Source of the DNA: Rahnella rivi
GTDB lineage: Bacteria; Pseudomonadota; Gammaproteobacteria; Enterobacterales; Enterobacteriaceae
Assembly: GCF_019049655.1 (NCBI RefSeq)
Contig: NZ_JAFMOX010000066.1
Coordinates: 310,001 to 374,000, forward strand
Direction of reading: 5' to 3'
Length of the DNA stretch: 64,000 bases
Under the pieces are notes generated by a model, which was not told where the DNA came from, made no database searches, and was given only the letters and a program-made list of their open reading frames with translations. Positions 18,381 to 27,117 of the stretch are shown piece after piece. Positions within the stretch are counted from its first letter, which is position 1, and each line of letters starts with the position of its first letter. The translations under genes were made by a program, and so were the position numbers.

Positions 18381-20162
18381 ATGGTGACAAATAGTCAGCG
18401 CTATCGCGAAAAAGTTTCCCAGATGATCAGCTGGGGGCACTGGTTCGCCCTGTTTAATATCCTGCTCATTCTTGGGATCGGCAGCCGCTACCTGTTTGTT
18501 TCTGACTGGCCTTCTTCCCTGCAAGGGCGCATTTACGCGCTGGTCAGCTGGCTTGGGCATTTCAGTTTTATCGGTTTCGCCGCCTATCTGCTGATCATCT
18601 TCCCGCTGACCTTCGTGGTGATGTCGCAAAGGCTGTTGCGTTTCCTGTCAGCGATACTGGCGACTGCCGGGCTTACGCTGGTGCTGGTGGATACCGAGGT
18701 CTTTACCCGTTTCCACCTGCACATCAATCCTGTGGTTTGGGAACTGGTCGTCAACCCCGGACGGGGCGAGATGGCGCGCGACTGGCAGCTGATGTTTATT
18801 GCCGTGCCGGTGATTTTCCTGCTCGAAATGCTGTTCGGTACCTGGGCATGGCAAAAGCTGCGCAGCCTCAACCGCCGCAATTTTGCCAAACCCATCGTCG
18901 TGCTGTTTATCGTCAGCTTCTTTGCTTCGCACCTGATGTATATCTGGGCGGATGCCAATTTCTATCGCCCGATCACCATGCAGCGTTCAAATCTGCCGCT
19001 CTCTTACCCGATGACCGCGCGCAAATTCCTTGAAAAACATGGTCTGCTAAACGCCGAAGAGTACCAGCGGCGCCTTATCGAGCAGGGAAATCCGGAAGCG
19101 CTGGCGGTGGAATACCCGCTCAACAGCATCACGTTCCGCAATACCGGCACCAAATACAATCTTCTGATGGTGGTGCTGGACGGCGTGCATACTTCCACGC
19201 TGGATAAGGACATGCCTGCACTGAACGATTTTGCCAAACAGAACATCCGTTTTGAGCAGCATTTCAGCTCCGGCAATCGTGATGATACCGGCCAGTTCGG
19301 CCTGTTCTATGGCATCTCGCCGACGTACATGCAGGGCATTCTCGCTGCCCGTAAACCTTCTGCGCTGGTGACCTCGCTGGAACAGCAGGGCTACGAGTTT
19401 GGCCTGTTTGCCTCCGACGGCTTTGATAATCCGCTGTACCGTCAGGCATTACTGACCGACTTTACGCTGCCAGCGCCGGTGAAACAGTCCGATCAACAGA
19501 CCGTGGCGCAGTGGCAACAATGGCTGAACGTGCGCGGCAATGGCCCGTGGTTCTCCTACGTGAATCTGAACGGCATCAGTGCTTCGTTGCGTCAGAACGG
19601 CGACAGCGTGCCGGTGGGGAATACCTTTATTCACCGTTACCAGCGCGGCGCGCAAAGCGTCGATCAGCAAATCACGGCTATCCTGCAATCGCTAAAAGAT
19701 CGCGGTGAGCTGGATAAAACCGTGGTAGTGATCACCGCGTCGCACGGCATTGAATTCAATGAGAACGGTACCTGGGGTTCAGGCAATGCCATGAACCGCC
19801 AGCAGTTGCAGGTGCCGCTGATCATTCACTGGCCGGGCACACCGGCACAGAATATCGATAAGCTGACGGCACATGCCGATGTGATGACCACGCTGATGCA
19901 GCGCCTGTTGCACGTCACCACATCGCCGGCGGATTACTCGCAGGGTGAAGATTTGTTTGCTGCGAAACGTCGCCACAACTGGGTGACCACCAGTGACGAT
20001 GGCACGCTGGTCATTACCACGCCGGACCAGACGCTGGAACTGGAAAGCGACGGGGATTACCGCGCCTTCGACGCCAACGGCAAACACATTAAAGATCAGA
20101 AACCTGAACTCAGCCTGCTGCTGCAGGTACTGACAGACGAGAAACGCTTCCTGGCTAACTGA
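18381..20162 (+). CDS. yejM: YejM (PbgA/LapC), inner-membrane regulator of LPS synthesis
   Basis: Essential-type membrane protein that senses LPS and restrains LapB/FtsH turnover of LpxC. Its 593 aa have five N-terminal membrane helices (about residues 15-190), a basic linker containing NFYRPITMQR, and a periplasmic sulfatase-like domain (LLMVVLDGVHTSTLDKDM onward). The end reads LLLQVLTDEKRFLAN, identical in pattern to E. coli. The periplasmic domain shows typical divergence from E. coli. It is translated with yejL and followed by its own terminator; the proline tRNA found after yejM in E. coli is absent here. Confidence 0.95.
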   Translation: MVTNSQRYREKVSQMISWGHWFALFNILLILGIGSRYLFVSDWPSSLQGRIYALVSWLGHFSFIGFAAYLLIIFPLTFVVMSQRLLRFLSAILATAGLTLVLVDTEVFTRFHLHINPVVWELVVNPGRGEMARDWQLMFIAVPVIFLLEMLFGTWAWQKLRSLNRRNFAKPIVVLFIVSFFASHLMYIWADANFYRPITMQRSNLPLSYPMTARKFLEKHGLLNAEEYQRRLIEQGNPEALAVEYPLNSITFRNTGTKYNLLMVVLDGVHTSTLDKDMPALNDFAKQNIRFEQHFSSGNRDDTGQFGLFYGISPTYMQGILAARKPSALVTSLEQQGYEFGLFASDGFDNPLYRQALLTDFTLPAPVKQSDQQTVAQWQQWLNVRGNGPWFSYVNLNGISASLRQNGDSVPVGNTFIHRYQRGAQSVDQQITAILQSLKDRGELDKTVVVITASHGIEFNENGTWGSGNAMNRQQLQVPLIIHWPGTPAQNIDKLTAHADVMTTLMQRLLHVTTSPADYSQGEDLFAAKRRHNWVTTSDDGTLVITTPDQTLELESDGDYRAFDANGKHIKDQKPELSLLLQVLTDEKRFLAN

Positions 20163-20177
20163 TTAGCCTGTGTTGAG

Positions 20178-20216
20178 AAAAAGGCCTTCACCGATGCGTC
20201 AGTGAAGGCCTTTTTG
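20178..20216. terminator. Terminator between yejM and scsD
   Basis: A perfect 14-bp stem AAAAAGGCCTTCAC / GTGAAGGCCTTTTT with a 10-nt loop and T run. It is placed to serve both convergent transcripts. Confidence 0.92.
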
Positions 20217-20237
20217 TTTGTCAGTGGCGCGGGCGGT

Positions 20238-20738
20238 TTACAACCCCGCCCACCATAGTCTGGCTTTCAGCCCCCATGAAGAGGTCCAGCCGGTGGTGCT
20301 ACTGACCACCTCGCCTTTACTGATGATCACAAACGTCGGCGTCACGCCCACATCCCACTGCGAAGAGATCTCGCCGCGCGGATCATTAACCACCGGCATG
20401 ACGAAATGTTTCGCGGTCAGATACTGCTGAATTTTTGCCGCATCGCCCGAACGCAGCGCCACGGTGATCACATTCCCGCCCTCTTGCGCCAGCGTTGCCA
20501 CCCCTGGCGTGGTCATCTTGCAGATCCCGCACCACGTCGCCCAGAAGTAGACCAGCAGCGGCCGCTGCTGGCTTTGTTCGAGCAGCGTGATGCGTTGCCC
20601 CTCCAGAGTGTGCAGGGCCTGATTGCCGAAATTCGCCGGAGCCTGCGGCGCCCGCAGGAAATCCATGCCGGACGTCACGGCAATGATCAGCAGCGCCATC
20701 ACCGCCCCTTCGCGTAACCGGCGCTTAAGTTTTGTCAT
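20238..20738 (-). CDS. scsD: ScsD, membrane-tethered TlpA-like thiol reductase
   Basis: Thioredoxin-fold protein of 166 aa facing the periplasm. It has an N-terminal anchor helix (about residues 12-30) and an active site in WATWCGICK (CGIC). GVTPTFVI supplies the cis-Pro loop. It is the last gene of the scsABCD set, overlapping scsC by 14 bp. In Salmonella these genes protect against copper and redox stress. Confidence 0.87.
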   Translation of the reverse strand: MTKLKRRLREGAVMALLIIAVTSGMDFLRAPQAPANFGNQALHTLEGQRITLLEQSQQRPLLVYFWATWCGICKMTTPGVATLAQEGGNVITVALRSGDAAKIQQYLTAKHFVMPVVNDPRGEISSQWDVGVTPTFVIISKGEVVSSTTGWTSSWGLKARLWWAGL

Positions 20739-21309
20739 GTTGTGCCTTCGCCAGCTGCTCTTTCACCAGTTTATTCAGATCTTCCCAGCTGATGGCACCC
20801 GCCACCAGTTGATCGCCAATGATCGTGGCGGGTGTCCCCTGAATGCCCAGCACTTCCGCGATTTCCACATTGGTTTTCAGCTCAAGATAACTGGCTGGCG
20901 TGACGGTGATCGGCGCCAGTCCGACACTTTTCACCGCCTCCACGGCGCTGGCCTCGTCATGCGGCCCTTTTTTGGACATCAGGCGCTGATGTACAGCCAG
21001 AAACTTGTCCGGATGCTGCTCCCAGACGGTCATCGCCGCGCGACCGGCAATGATCGAGCTGGCACCGCGAAAAGGCAGCAACTTGATCACCACCGCCACT
21101 TGCGGATTTTCCTTCACGACGCGTGCGAGCAGCGGATCAAACTGTTTGCAGTACGGGCAGTTGTAATCGGTAAAAGACACAATCGTCAGCCGGGGATTTT
21201 TGGCACCAAAGTGCGGCGTGGCCGGATTGTTGAACAGCGTCTCTTCCGGCGTCATCGCCAGCACCGCGGGAGACATCACCATCATCAGTATCAGCATTAA
21301 CATTTTCAT
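20725..21309 (-). CDS. scsC: ScsC, periplasmic DsbA/DsbG-like disulfide protein
   Basis: Exported thiol-disulfide protein of 194 aa. A short signal peptide ends at SPAVLA; the DsbA fold carries the active site CPYC (NCPYCKQFD) and the cis-Pro motif GIQGTPATIIG. In Salmonella and Proteus, ScsC is kept reduced by ScsB. It overlaps the scsB stop by one base. Confidence 0.88.
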   Translation of the reverse strand: MKMLMLILMMVMSPAVLAMTPEETLFNNPATPHFGAKNPRLTIVSFTDYNCPYCKQFDPLLARVVKENPQVAVVIKLLPFRGASSIIAGRAAMTVWEQHPDKFLAVHQRLMSKKGPHDEASAVEAVKSVGLAPITVTPASYLELKTNVEIAEVLGIQGTPATIIGDQLVAGAISWEDLNKLVKEQLAKAQHDKT

Positions 21310-23348
21310 TATTCAGCTCCCTGGGCATTTTTCAGCCCCTTTAACACGGCTTCGCGGGTCAGCAGCGGCGACAGAATCTCGCCATCAGGCCGCTGCGGGC
21401 CATAAATTTGATTGAAGGGTACGGCGACGCTGCCGCGCTTTTGCAAAAATTCATTGATGGAGGGCGACGGCAAACTCCAGTCACCGCGCAGGGCGACGAC
21501 CTGTTTGTCCGTCAGCGCCTGCTGCACATCATCACGCAGCAGGACATTGTATTTATTGGCTTTACAGGTCACACACCAGTCAGCGGTAACATCCACAAAC
21601 ACCACTTTTTTCTCTGCCAGCGCATCACGAATCGCCTGCTCTGACAGCGGCTGCCAGCGAATTTCATCCCGCGGGGGGTGGATACCGGCGTTCCAGGAGA
21701 GGCTGAAGAAGAGCGCCAGACCCGCCACCAGACCGGCACCGCTGGCGATTGCCGCAGCGCGCAGGCCATAACGGCGTGCGCAGGCCACCACCAGTATCAG
21801 CAGCAGAACCCCGGCAATGACCATTGCCCCGCGTTCGGGCAGATGGTTTTGCAACAGGCTGAGCAGCCACAGGCAGGCGGCGAGCATCAGCGCACCGAGC
21901 GCCATCCGTACACGCAGCATCCAGCGGCCAGGGCGCGGAAGCCGCAACGCCAGCCCCGGCCAGAGGGCGATCATCAGCCACGGCAGGCTCATGCCCAGTC
22001 CCAGCATCAGAAATAATCCCCACAACACCGGCAACGAAGCCGCCAGCGCAAAAGCCACGGCGGTGCCGAGGAACGGCGCAGAGCACGGCGTTGCCAGCAA
22101 GGTGGCGAAGGCGCCTTCGGCAAAGTGACCGGCTAAACCGCTACGTTTTTGCGTCGCCAGCCGCGTGGTCAGGCGGGAAGGCAGTGTGATCTCAAACAGG
22201 CCCAGCAGATTGGCGGTGAACAGCGCGGTGACCGTCACCATCAGCCCGATAAACCATGGGTTCTGAAACTGAATGCCCCACCCCAGCGTCTGATTCGTGG
22301 CGCGCAGCACCGTCATCAGTAGCGCCAGCGCGAGGAACGACGTGATAATCCCGGCGGATGAGGCCAGAAACTGCACCCGGACGCGTTGCCGGTCACGGTG
22401 TTCCACCTGCAAAATTGTGCCGAGCTTCATCCCCAGCACCGGCAATACGCACGGCATCAGATTGAGAATAAATCCGCCCGCCAGCGCCATCAGCGCGATC
22501 TGCCACAGCACCGCACCGCGGCCTGCGGGCGCGGGCAGCGCCCCGACGTTCAGGTTAAGCTGCTGGGCAAGGCCGCTGTCTGCCAGCACCACGCTGACGC
22601 TTTTGCCACGCAGATCCCCGGCCACATCGCCCCACTCGTCAGTCACCGGCAGCGTGACCTGTAACTGCGCCCCGTCCACCTTCACGACCGGCTTACCAAA
22701 CGCACTGCCGTCGAGCGTATCAATAAACAGCTCAGGGTTTTGCCAGCCCTGCTCGCGATGAGCAGAAATCAGCAGGCTGCCCGTGCGATAACCTGCCGAG
22801 GCGCGGTCTGTCAGACCTTGTGCAATAGGCACTTTTCCCATCGCGATGGCAAACTGGCGGGCAAAATCCTCACGGTCAGCGCCCGCGCCGGGCTCAAGGC
22901 TGAAGGGAAAATCAGTCAGAATACAGACGTTGCTGCACACCGGCAGCGTCAGTGTACCGGCGAGTTTCTCAGGCACCTGACCGCTGATGATCAGCGGCAA
23001 ATCGACGTTATCGTGATAGCCCTGCGTGGTGATGCCCGCCACGTCAAACCGCGACGGCGTCGGCCAGAACCAGGTCACGGCACCGGCGACAGCCTCGCTT
23101 TCCCAGCTGACGGACGGCGCAATGCCCCCTTCACCGGGCGAGCGCCAGTAGGTTTTCCAGCCTTTTTCCAGACTGACCGACAGCAGCATCCGGGTTTCGC
23201 CGGCCATGCCATCCGCAGGCTGCACCTGTAAACGCACCCTGGCATGTGTATTTTGCGGACTTTGCAGCCAGCCGGAATCGGCTGCTGTTCCGGCGTGCAG
23301 CCAGAGCATCAGAAAGCAGCCAAACGCCGCCCTGAATAAACTTCGCAT
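21309..23348 (-). CDS. scsB: ScsB, DsbD-family transmembrane electron carrier
   Basis: Inner-membrane electron transporter (679 aa) that moves reducing power from cytoplasmic thioredoxin to ScsC. In order: signal peptide; N-terminal periplasmic domain with a CxxxC pair (CSNVC); an eight-helix core with a conserved Cys in NLMPCVLPVLG and another in ATPCSAPFLGTAV; a C-terminal periplasmic thioredoxin domain with CVTC (ADWCVTCK). The ATG at 23348 has GGAGAAAATCT upstream. Confidence 0.9.
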   Translation of the reverse strand: MRSLFRAAFGCFLMLWLHAGTAADSGWLQSPQNTHARVRLQVQPADGMAGETRMLLSVSLEKGWKTYWRSPGEGGIAPSVSWESEAVAGAVTWFWPTPSRFDVAGITTQGYHDNVDLPLIISGQVPEKLAGTLTLPVCSNVCILTDFPFSLEPGAGADREDFARQFAIAMGKVPIAQGLTDRASAGYRTGSLLISAHREQGWQNPELFIDTLDGSAFGKPVVKVDGAQLQVTLPVTDEWGDVAGDLRGKSVSVVLADSGLAQQLNLNVGALPAPAGRGAVLWQIALMALAGGFILNLMPCVLPVLGMKLGTILQVEHRDRQRVRVQFLASSAGIITSFLALALLMTVLRATNQTLGWGIQFQNPWFIGLMVTVTALFTANLLGLFEITLPSRLTTRLATQKRSGLAGHFAEGAFATLLATPCSAPFLGTAVAFALAASLPVLWGLFLMLGLGMSLPWLMIALWPGLALRLPRPGRWMLRVRMALGALMLAACLWLLSLLQNHLPERGAMVIAGVLLLILVVACARRYGLRAAAIASGAGLVAGLALFFSLSWNAGIHPPRDEIRWQPLSEQAIRDALAEKKVVFVDVTADWCVTCKANKYNVLLRDDVQQALTDKQVVALRGDWSLPSPSINEFLQKRGSVAVPFNQIYGPQRPDGEILSPLLTREAVLKGLKNAQGAE

Positions 23349-23403
23349 AGATTTTCTCCAAAAATAAAAAGGTCACCTTCCGTTGAACAACGCAGGTGTA
23401 TTT

Positions 23404-23781
23404 TTATTCCCGGAAAACGCACAGCCGCAGATGCACCCGCAATCGGGGCACCGGCACGGCGTCGGGGAGACGTAAGCGAATGGCCGCCATCGTGCCGCGT
23501 GACAAAAAGGCCAGCAGCAGGCTCAGCGCCAGCAACGCAAATTCCAGGAGGAGAGGCGGAACAGAAAGCAGTGATTTACTGCTTAGTTCACAGGGTGTGG
23601 GGAGGGTTTCCACCCCGGCAGGCGTTTCAGCCAGTGCAGAAGACGTGGGTTGCGTCACAAGAGGCTGATTCAAAATGGCAGATAACGCGTTCAGCCCGGC
23701 AATGCGCTGCGTCATACAAGTCAGTATGACGAGACAGGCCAGGCAAAAGAAAATCAGTGCTGAACGCCGTTGTTTATCCAC
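23404..23781 (-). CDS. scsA: ScsA-like small membrane protein
   Basis: First gene of the scs operon, 125 aa. The N-terminal helix (about residues 8-25) and a second hydrophobic block at about 75-93 suggest two membrane segments. The end RVHLRLCVFRE resembles the C-terminus of DUF2946/copper-linked small proteins. It starts with GTG at 23781 after GAGGGAAAT; an ATG two bases upstream is in another frame. The function is unknown even in Salmonella; the name rests mainly on position. Confidence 0.7.
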   Translation of the reverse strand: MDKQRRSALIFFCLACLVILTCMTQRIAGLNALSAILNQPLVTQPTSSALAETPAGVETLPTPCELSSKSLLSVPPLLLEFALLALSLLLAFLSRGTMAAIRLRLPDAVPVPRLRVHLRLCVFRE

Positions 23782-23849
23782 ATTTCCCTCGTACAGTTCG
23801 CCGCCATTCTAGCGGGCAGGAAAACATTCACAAGGGTTATGGTTGGCGA

Positions 23850-23864
23850 ATTACATGAATTTAC
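23850..23864 (-). promoter_or_regulatory. CpxR-like box upstream of scsA
   Basis: Read on the minus strand, GTAAA-TTCAT-GTAAT matches the CpxR consensus GTAAA-N5-GTAAA with one mismatch. It sits about 70-85 bp upstream of the scsA start. CpxR control of scsABCD is known in Salmonella. Confidence 0.7.
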
Positions 23865-23929
23865 GCTGAAAAAGGTGAATCTGATTCCACCGTCAGGGTC
23901 AAAAATCGCTAGAGCAGACCGGTCAGTTA

Positions 23930-23945
23930 CTGTATATTTAGCCAG
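23930..23945. promoter_or_regulatory. LexA box upstream of the dinI-like gene
   Basis: CTGTATATTTAGCCAG fits CTG-N10-CAG with the TATATTTA-rich centre of SOS boxes. It lies 31 bp upstream of the ATG at 23977. Confidence 0.85.
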
Positions 23946-23976
23946 TTAATCACATACAATAATCACGAGGAAAGTT

Positions 23977-24219
23977 ATGCGGGTTGAACTGATTTTTGAC
24001 AAACGGAATGTCTCCGGCATCCCAAACGCCAGTGAAAAAATTGAAGCCGAGCTGGCGAAACGTGTTCACCGAATGTTTCCTGACGCGGAAGTGAAAGTGA
24101 AGCCCATGCAGGCGAACGGCCTGAATACTCACGGGGCCAGTAAGCAGGAACGCTCACAATTAAATCAAATGTTAGAGGAAATGTTCGAAGAAGCGGATGA
24201 ATGGCTGTCGATGGAATAA
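23977..24219 (+). CDS. dinI: DinI-family SOS protein
   Basis: Small acidic protein (80 aa) of the DinI family, which binds RecA filaments and tunes the SOS response. The family blocks MRVELIFDKRN and HRMFPDAEVKVKPMQANGL are present, and the acidic C-terminal helix MLEEMFEEADEWL is typical. The SOS box directly upstream supports the call. Whether this is the dinI orthologue or a DinI-like paralogue cannot be decided here. Confidence 0.88.
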   Translation: MRVELIFDKRNVSGIPNASEKIEAELAKRVHRMFPDAEVKVKPMQANGLNTHGASKQERSQLNQMLEEMFEEADEWLSME

Positions 24220-24439
24220 AAACGGGCTTTGCCGTTGCACTTGCTTACAAAGCGCAATTGAAATAAACAATCCATGCCTTTGGCTTAATATAAGATGTCG
24301 GTGATATACGAAATTCATTATCAATCAGAGCGATGAGTCGCATTATATTGGGTACAGACTGGAGAGAATTATCCGGTTTTTATTGTCCCCGCCTCCTCGC
24401 TTTTCGCTTCAAATGCATTCATGACTTTGCGAAACCGCC

Positions 24440-26212
24440 ATGCGACCGAGCTCAAAAAAATCCAGCGCCCAACCCCACTTTTATGCCAAGCGCTTTGCGC
24501 TGATTTGTCTGGGCATCGTCTGTTGTATGGCACTTCTGCTTGGCCGGGTGGGATATTTACAGCTGCTGAATCAGCCGATGCTCGAGAAAGAAGCCGACTC
24601 CCGCTCGCTGCGTTCCAACGTTATTCCTGCCGTACGCGGTACGATCTCCGACCGTAACGGCCACCCGCTGGCGTTAAGCGTCGCATCGAAAGACATCGTG
24701 GCCGACCCGTTCCGCATCCTTGAATTGCATAGCGATTTGAACAGCCCGAAATGGCAATATCTGGCCTCCGCGCTCAATATGCCGCTTTCGCAGTTGCAGC
24801 AAACCATCAACAGCGATCCGCAGCGCCGCTTTGTCTACCTTGGTCGCAAAATTGAAGAAGGCATTGCCGAAGATATCGGTCAGTTGCATCTCGGCGGCAT
24901 CAGCAGTATTCACGATGACAGCCGCTACTACCCGATGAGCGAAGCCGCGGCCAACCTGGTCGGGGTAGTTGGCACCGACAATGAAGGGCTGAACGGCATC
25001 GAAAAAGGGTTCAATGCGCTGCTGGAAGGCAAGCCGGGCATGCGTGAATACCGTCAGGATCGCCACGGTAACGTCATTGGCGTGCTCAAAGAGGTCGCTC
25101 CGCAACAGCCGCCGACCATCAATCTGAGCATCGACAGCTTTATGCAGTACGTCCTTTACTCGCGTCTGCGCACCGGCGTTCTGCTCAACCAGGCGGAATC
25201 TGGCGCCGCCGTGCTGGTGGACGTCAATACCGGCGAAATTTTAGGGATGGCGTCGTTCCCCTCCTACAACCCGAATAACTATGCCGGTGTCGCGGTCAAA
25301 GACATGCGTAACGTCGCCATCAGTGACAGCTTCGAGCCAGGTTCTACCGTGAAACCGCTGGTGGTGATGGCCGGTCTGGCACGGCGGATGATCCGCCCTG
25401 ATTCCGTTCTCGATACCCACCCCTACACCGTTAACGGCCACCTGATCAAAGACGTCGGCCACTGGCCTGCCCTGACCATCACCGGTATTTTGCAAAAATC
25501 CAGCGACATCGCGGTGTCCCATATCGCTCTGGCAATGCCGGCCAACGTGCTGGTGCAACTCTACCAGTCGTTCGGGCTGGGCAAACCCACAGATTTAGGT
25601 ATCGGCGGCGAAAGCAGCGGTTATTTCCCGGCGCACCGTGAACGCTGGGCAGACATCGAGCGTGCCACCTTCTCGTTCGGTTATGGCCTGCGCGTGACGC
25701 CGCTGCAAATCGCCCGCGAGTACGCCACGATTGGCTCAGAAGGGATTTATCGCCCGCTGTCGATCACCAAAGTGACGCCTCCGGTACTGGGTACCCGGAT
25801 TATGTCTGCTGACGTGGTGAGAACCGTCATTCATATGATGGAAAGCGATGCCCTGCCCGGCGGTTCCGGCCTCAGTGCCGCGGTTCCCGGTTATCGTTTA
25901 GCGATCAAAACCGGTACGGCAGAAAAAATGGGCAGCAGCGGCAAATATGACGGCGGCTACATCAACTATACGGCCGGTGTCGCACCGGCCAGTAATCCGC
26001 GCGTGGCGCTGGTGGTGATGGTCAACAATCCGCAGGCCGGTAAACACTTCGGGGGTTCAGTAGCTGGCCCGATATTCGGGCAAATCATGGGCGAAGTCCT
26101 CAATCACATGAATATCGCCCCGGATGCGCTGGTGCCTGAAACGCCGCCGACCACTGTCATTAACGGCGGCCAGAAAACCGATCTGGTGAGACGTCCGGCC
26201 ACCGAGGGATAG
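24440..26212 (+). CDS. PBP3-like class B transpeptidase (second FtsI, PBP3SAL type)
   Basis: Peptidoglycan DD-transpeptidase, 590 aa, close to FtsI but located away from the dcw cluster, like the Salmonella PBP3SAL gene. It has one N-terminal anchor helix (about 19-40), a pedestal domain starting VRGTISDRNG, then the transpeptidase domain. Active-site motifs are S302-x-x-K305 (STVK), the SxN position occupied by S354-S355-D356 (SSD), and K490-T-G. E. coli FtsI has SSN there, so the Asn-to-Asp change is notable. The start lacks a strong ribosome site. No cell-division genes are adjacent, which favours a specialised condition-dependent septal synthase. Confidence 0.88.
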   Translation: MRPSSKKSSAQPHFYAKRFALICLGIVCCMALLLGRVGYLQLLNQPMLEKEADSRSLRSNVIPAVRGTISDRNGHPLALSVASKDIVADPFRILELHSDLNSPKWQYLASALNMPLSQLQQTINSDPQRRFVYLGRKIEEGIAEDIGQLHLGGISSIHDDSRYYPMSEAAANLVGVVGTDNEGLNGIEKGFNALLEGKPGMREYRQDRHGNVIGVLKEVAPQQPPTINLSIDSFMQYVLYSRLRTGVLLNQAESGAAVLVDVNTGEILGMASFPSYNPNNYAGVAVKDMRNVAISDSFEPGSTVKPLVVMAGLARRMIRPDSVLDTHPYTVNGHLIKDVGHWPALTITGILQKSSDIAVSHIALAMPANVLVQLYQSFGLGKPTDLGIGGESSGYFPAHRERWADIERATFSFGYGLRVTPLQIAREYATIGSEGIYRPLSITKVTPPVLGTRIMSADVVRTVIHMMESDALPGGSGLSAAVPGYRLAIKTGTAEKMGSSGKYDGGYINYTAGVAPASNPRVALVVMVNNPQAGKHFGGSVAGPIFGQIMGEVLNHMNIAPDALVPETPPTTVINGGQKTDLVRRPATEG

Positions 26213-26377
26213 CGCCACAGCAGCGCTGTCACTGGATTTGTGCGGTAAATAGGGTTAACGTGCGCGTGATTTGTTGGTAAAACTGATGCTGGTAAACACA
26301 CAGGTTTACAGCAGAAGTGACGTCATTTGCGGGTTAGCCCCACGCTGGAGGAAGAGCTCAGGCTCTGATAGAAAAGA

Positions 26378-26467
26378 ATGAAGCGGCTATTTATCGTTTT
26401 GCTGGTATTTGTAGTGGTCTGTATGGGTGTTATTGCGCTGAATATGCAGGGCAGCGGCCCCTGGTAA
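26378..26467 (+). CDS. Predicted 29-aa single-pass membrane peptide
   Basis: A short frame encoding MKRLFIVLLVFVVVCMGVIA... and ending GSGPW. It has two basic residues, then about 18 hydrophobic residues, as expected of a small inner-membrane protein. AGAAAAGA precedes the ATG. It is 13 bp from a second tiny frame and before a terminator, so the pair looks like a mini-operon. It resembles MgrB only in size, membrane segment and the final PW; it lacks the two MgrB cysteines. Confidence 0.5.
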   Translation: MKRLFIVLLVFVVVCMGVIALNMQGSGPW

Positions 26468-26480
26468 CTGAGGTATCCCT

Positions 26481-26588
26481 ATGCCAACCCGTAAGAACTT
26501 TATTATTCTGATCGTTCTTATTCTCGTCGGGATCGTACTTCTGGACGATGGCATTGCCAGATTAATTCACTGGATGCTGTTGCGGTAA
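26481..26588 (+). CDS. Predicted 35-aa single-pass membrane peptide
   Basis: The frame reads MPTRKNFIILIVLILVGIVL... and ends HWMLLR. A basic N-terminus, one strong hydrophobic helix and a GAGG nine bases before the ATG support translation. The stop lies three bases before a terminator stem. I do not recognise the family. Confidence 0.55.
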   Translation: MPTRKNFIILIVLILVGIVLLDDGIARLIHWMLLR

Positions 26589-26591
26589 ATC

Positions 26592-26640
26592 ATGGCCCGT
26601 CAGGCTGCACGCGCAGTTCTGATCTGCGGGCCATTTTTGT
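26592..26640 (+). terminator. Terminator after the two tiny membrane ORFs
   Basis: The stem ATGGCCCG / CGGGCCAT (26592-26599 with 26627-26634) is followed by TTTTTG. The loop can form its own small CTGC/GCAG stem. Its placement three bases after a 35-codon frame supports that a real transcript ends here. Confidence 0.8.
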
Positions 26641-26689
26641 GAACCCTTCTCATCCGCAAGACCTGCCACGCCATCATCGCTAAGTCGTG

Positions 26690-26695
26690 TATAAT
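26690..26695 (+). promoter_or_regulatory. -10 element for the MarA-like gene
   Basis: TATAAT 31 bp before the ATG at 26726. No good -35 lies at 17 bp, which is common for activator-dependent or autoregulated MarA/SoxS-type promoters. Confidence 0.5.
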
Positions 26696-26725
26696 AGGCC
26701 TATTCGACATCAATACAGACTGGTT

Positions 26726-27112
26726 ATGGCTCAAGACATTCATCTCGCAATCGTCAGCGCACTCAGCAAATGGATCGAAGGCCATCTGGGCCGTGTGATC
26801 CATCTGGAAGAACTGGCTGAGTACTCCGGCTATTCGCTCTGGCACATGCAAAAACTGTTCAAGGAATCGACGGGCATTTCTCTGGGGAAGTACATCAGGG
26901 AACGTCGTCTGGCGAGCGCTGTTTATCAGCTGAGCAGCAGTGAAACACCGATTTTTGATATCGCAATGGATTTCGGATTCGGCTCGCAGTCGCATTTCAC
27001 CTACATGTTCCGCAAGCGTTTTAATATTACGCCGCATGAATTCCGCCAAAACCCCGACATCAAACTCGATGTTTCTCCGCCGCTGCATCTGATCCACCAG
27101 AAATCAGCCTGA
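26726..27112 (+). CDS. AraC-family regulator, MarA/SoxS/RamA-like
   Basis: Single-domain AraC protein (128 aa) with two HTH units and no ligand domain. Family blocks are YSGYSLWHMQKLFKESTG, LGKYIRERRL, IFDIAMDFGFGSQSHFTYMF and ITPHEFR. Such proteins activate efflux and stress genes, sometimes when overproduced. The ATG at 26726 is preferred over the upstream ATG at 26687, because the extra residues are not conserved and a -10 lies in between. Target genes cannot be read from the sequence. Confidence 0.8.
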   Translation: MAQDIHLAIVSALSKWIEGHLGRVIHLEELAEYSGYSLWHMQKLFKESTGISLGKYIRERRLASAVYQLSSSETPIFDIAMDFGFGSQSHFTYMFRKRFNITPHEFRQNPDIKLDVSPPLHLIHQKSA

Positions 27113-27117
27113 GGCTG

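Noticed and set aside
20623..21300. 225-codon plus-strand frame
   Set aside because: Antisense to scsC and scsD, both of which have intact active-site motifs; composition is His/Arg/Gln-rich shadow type.
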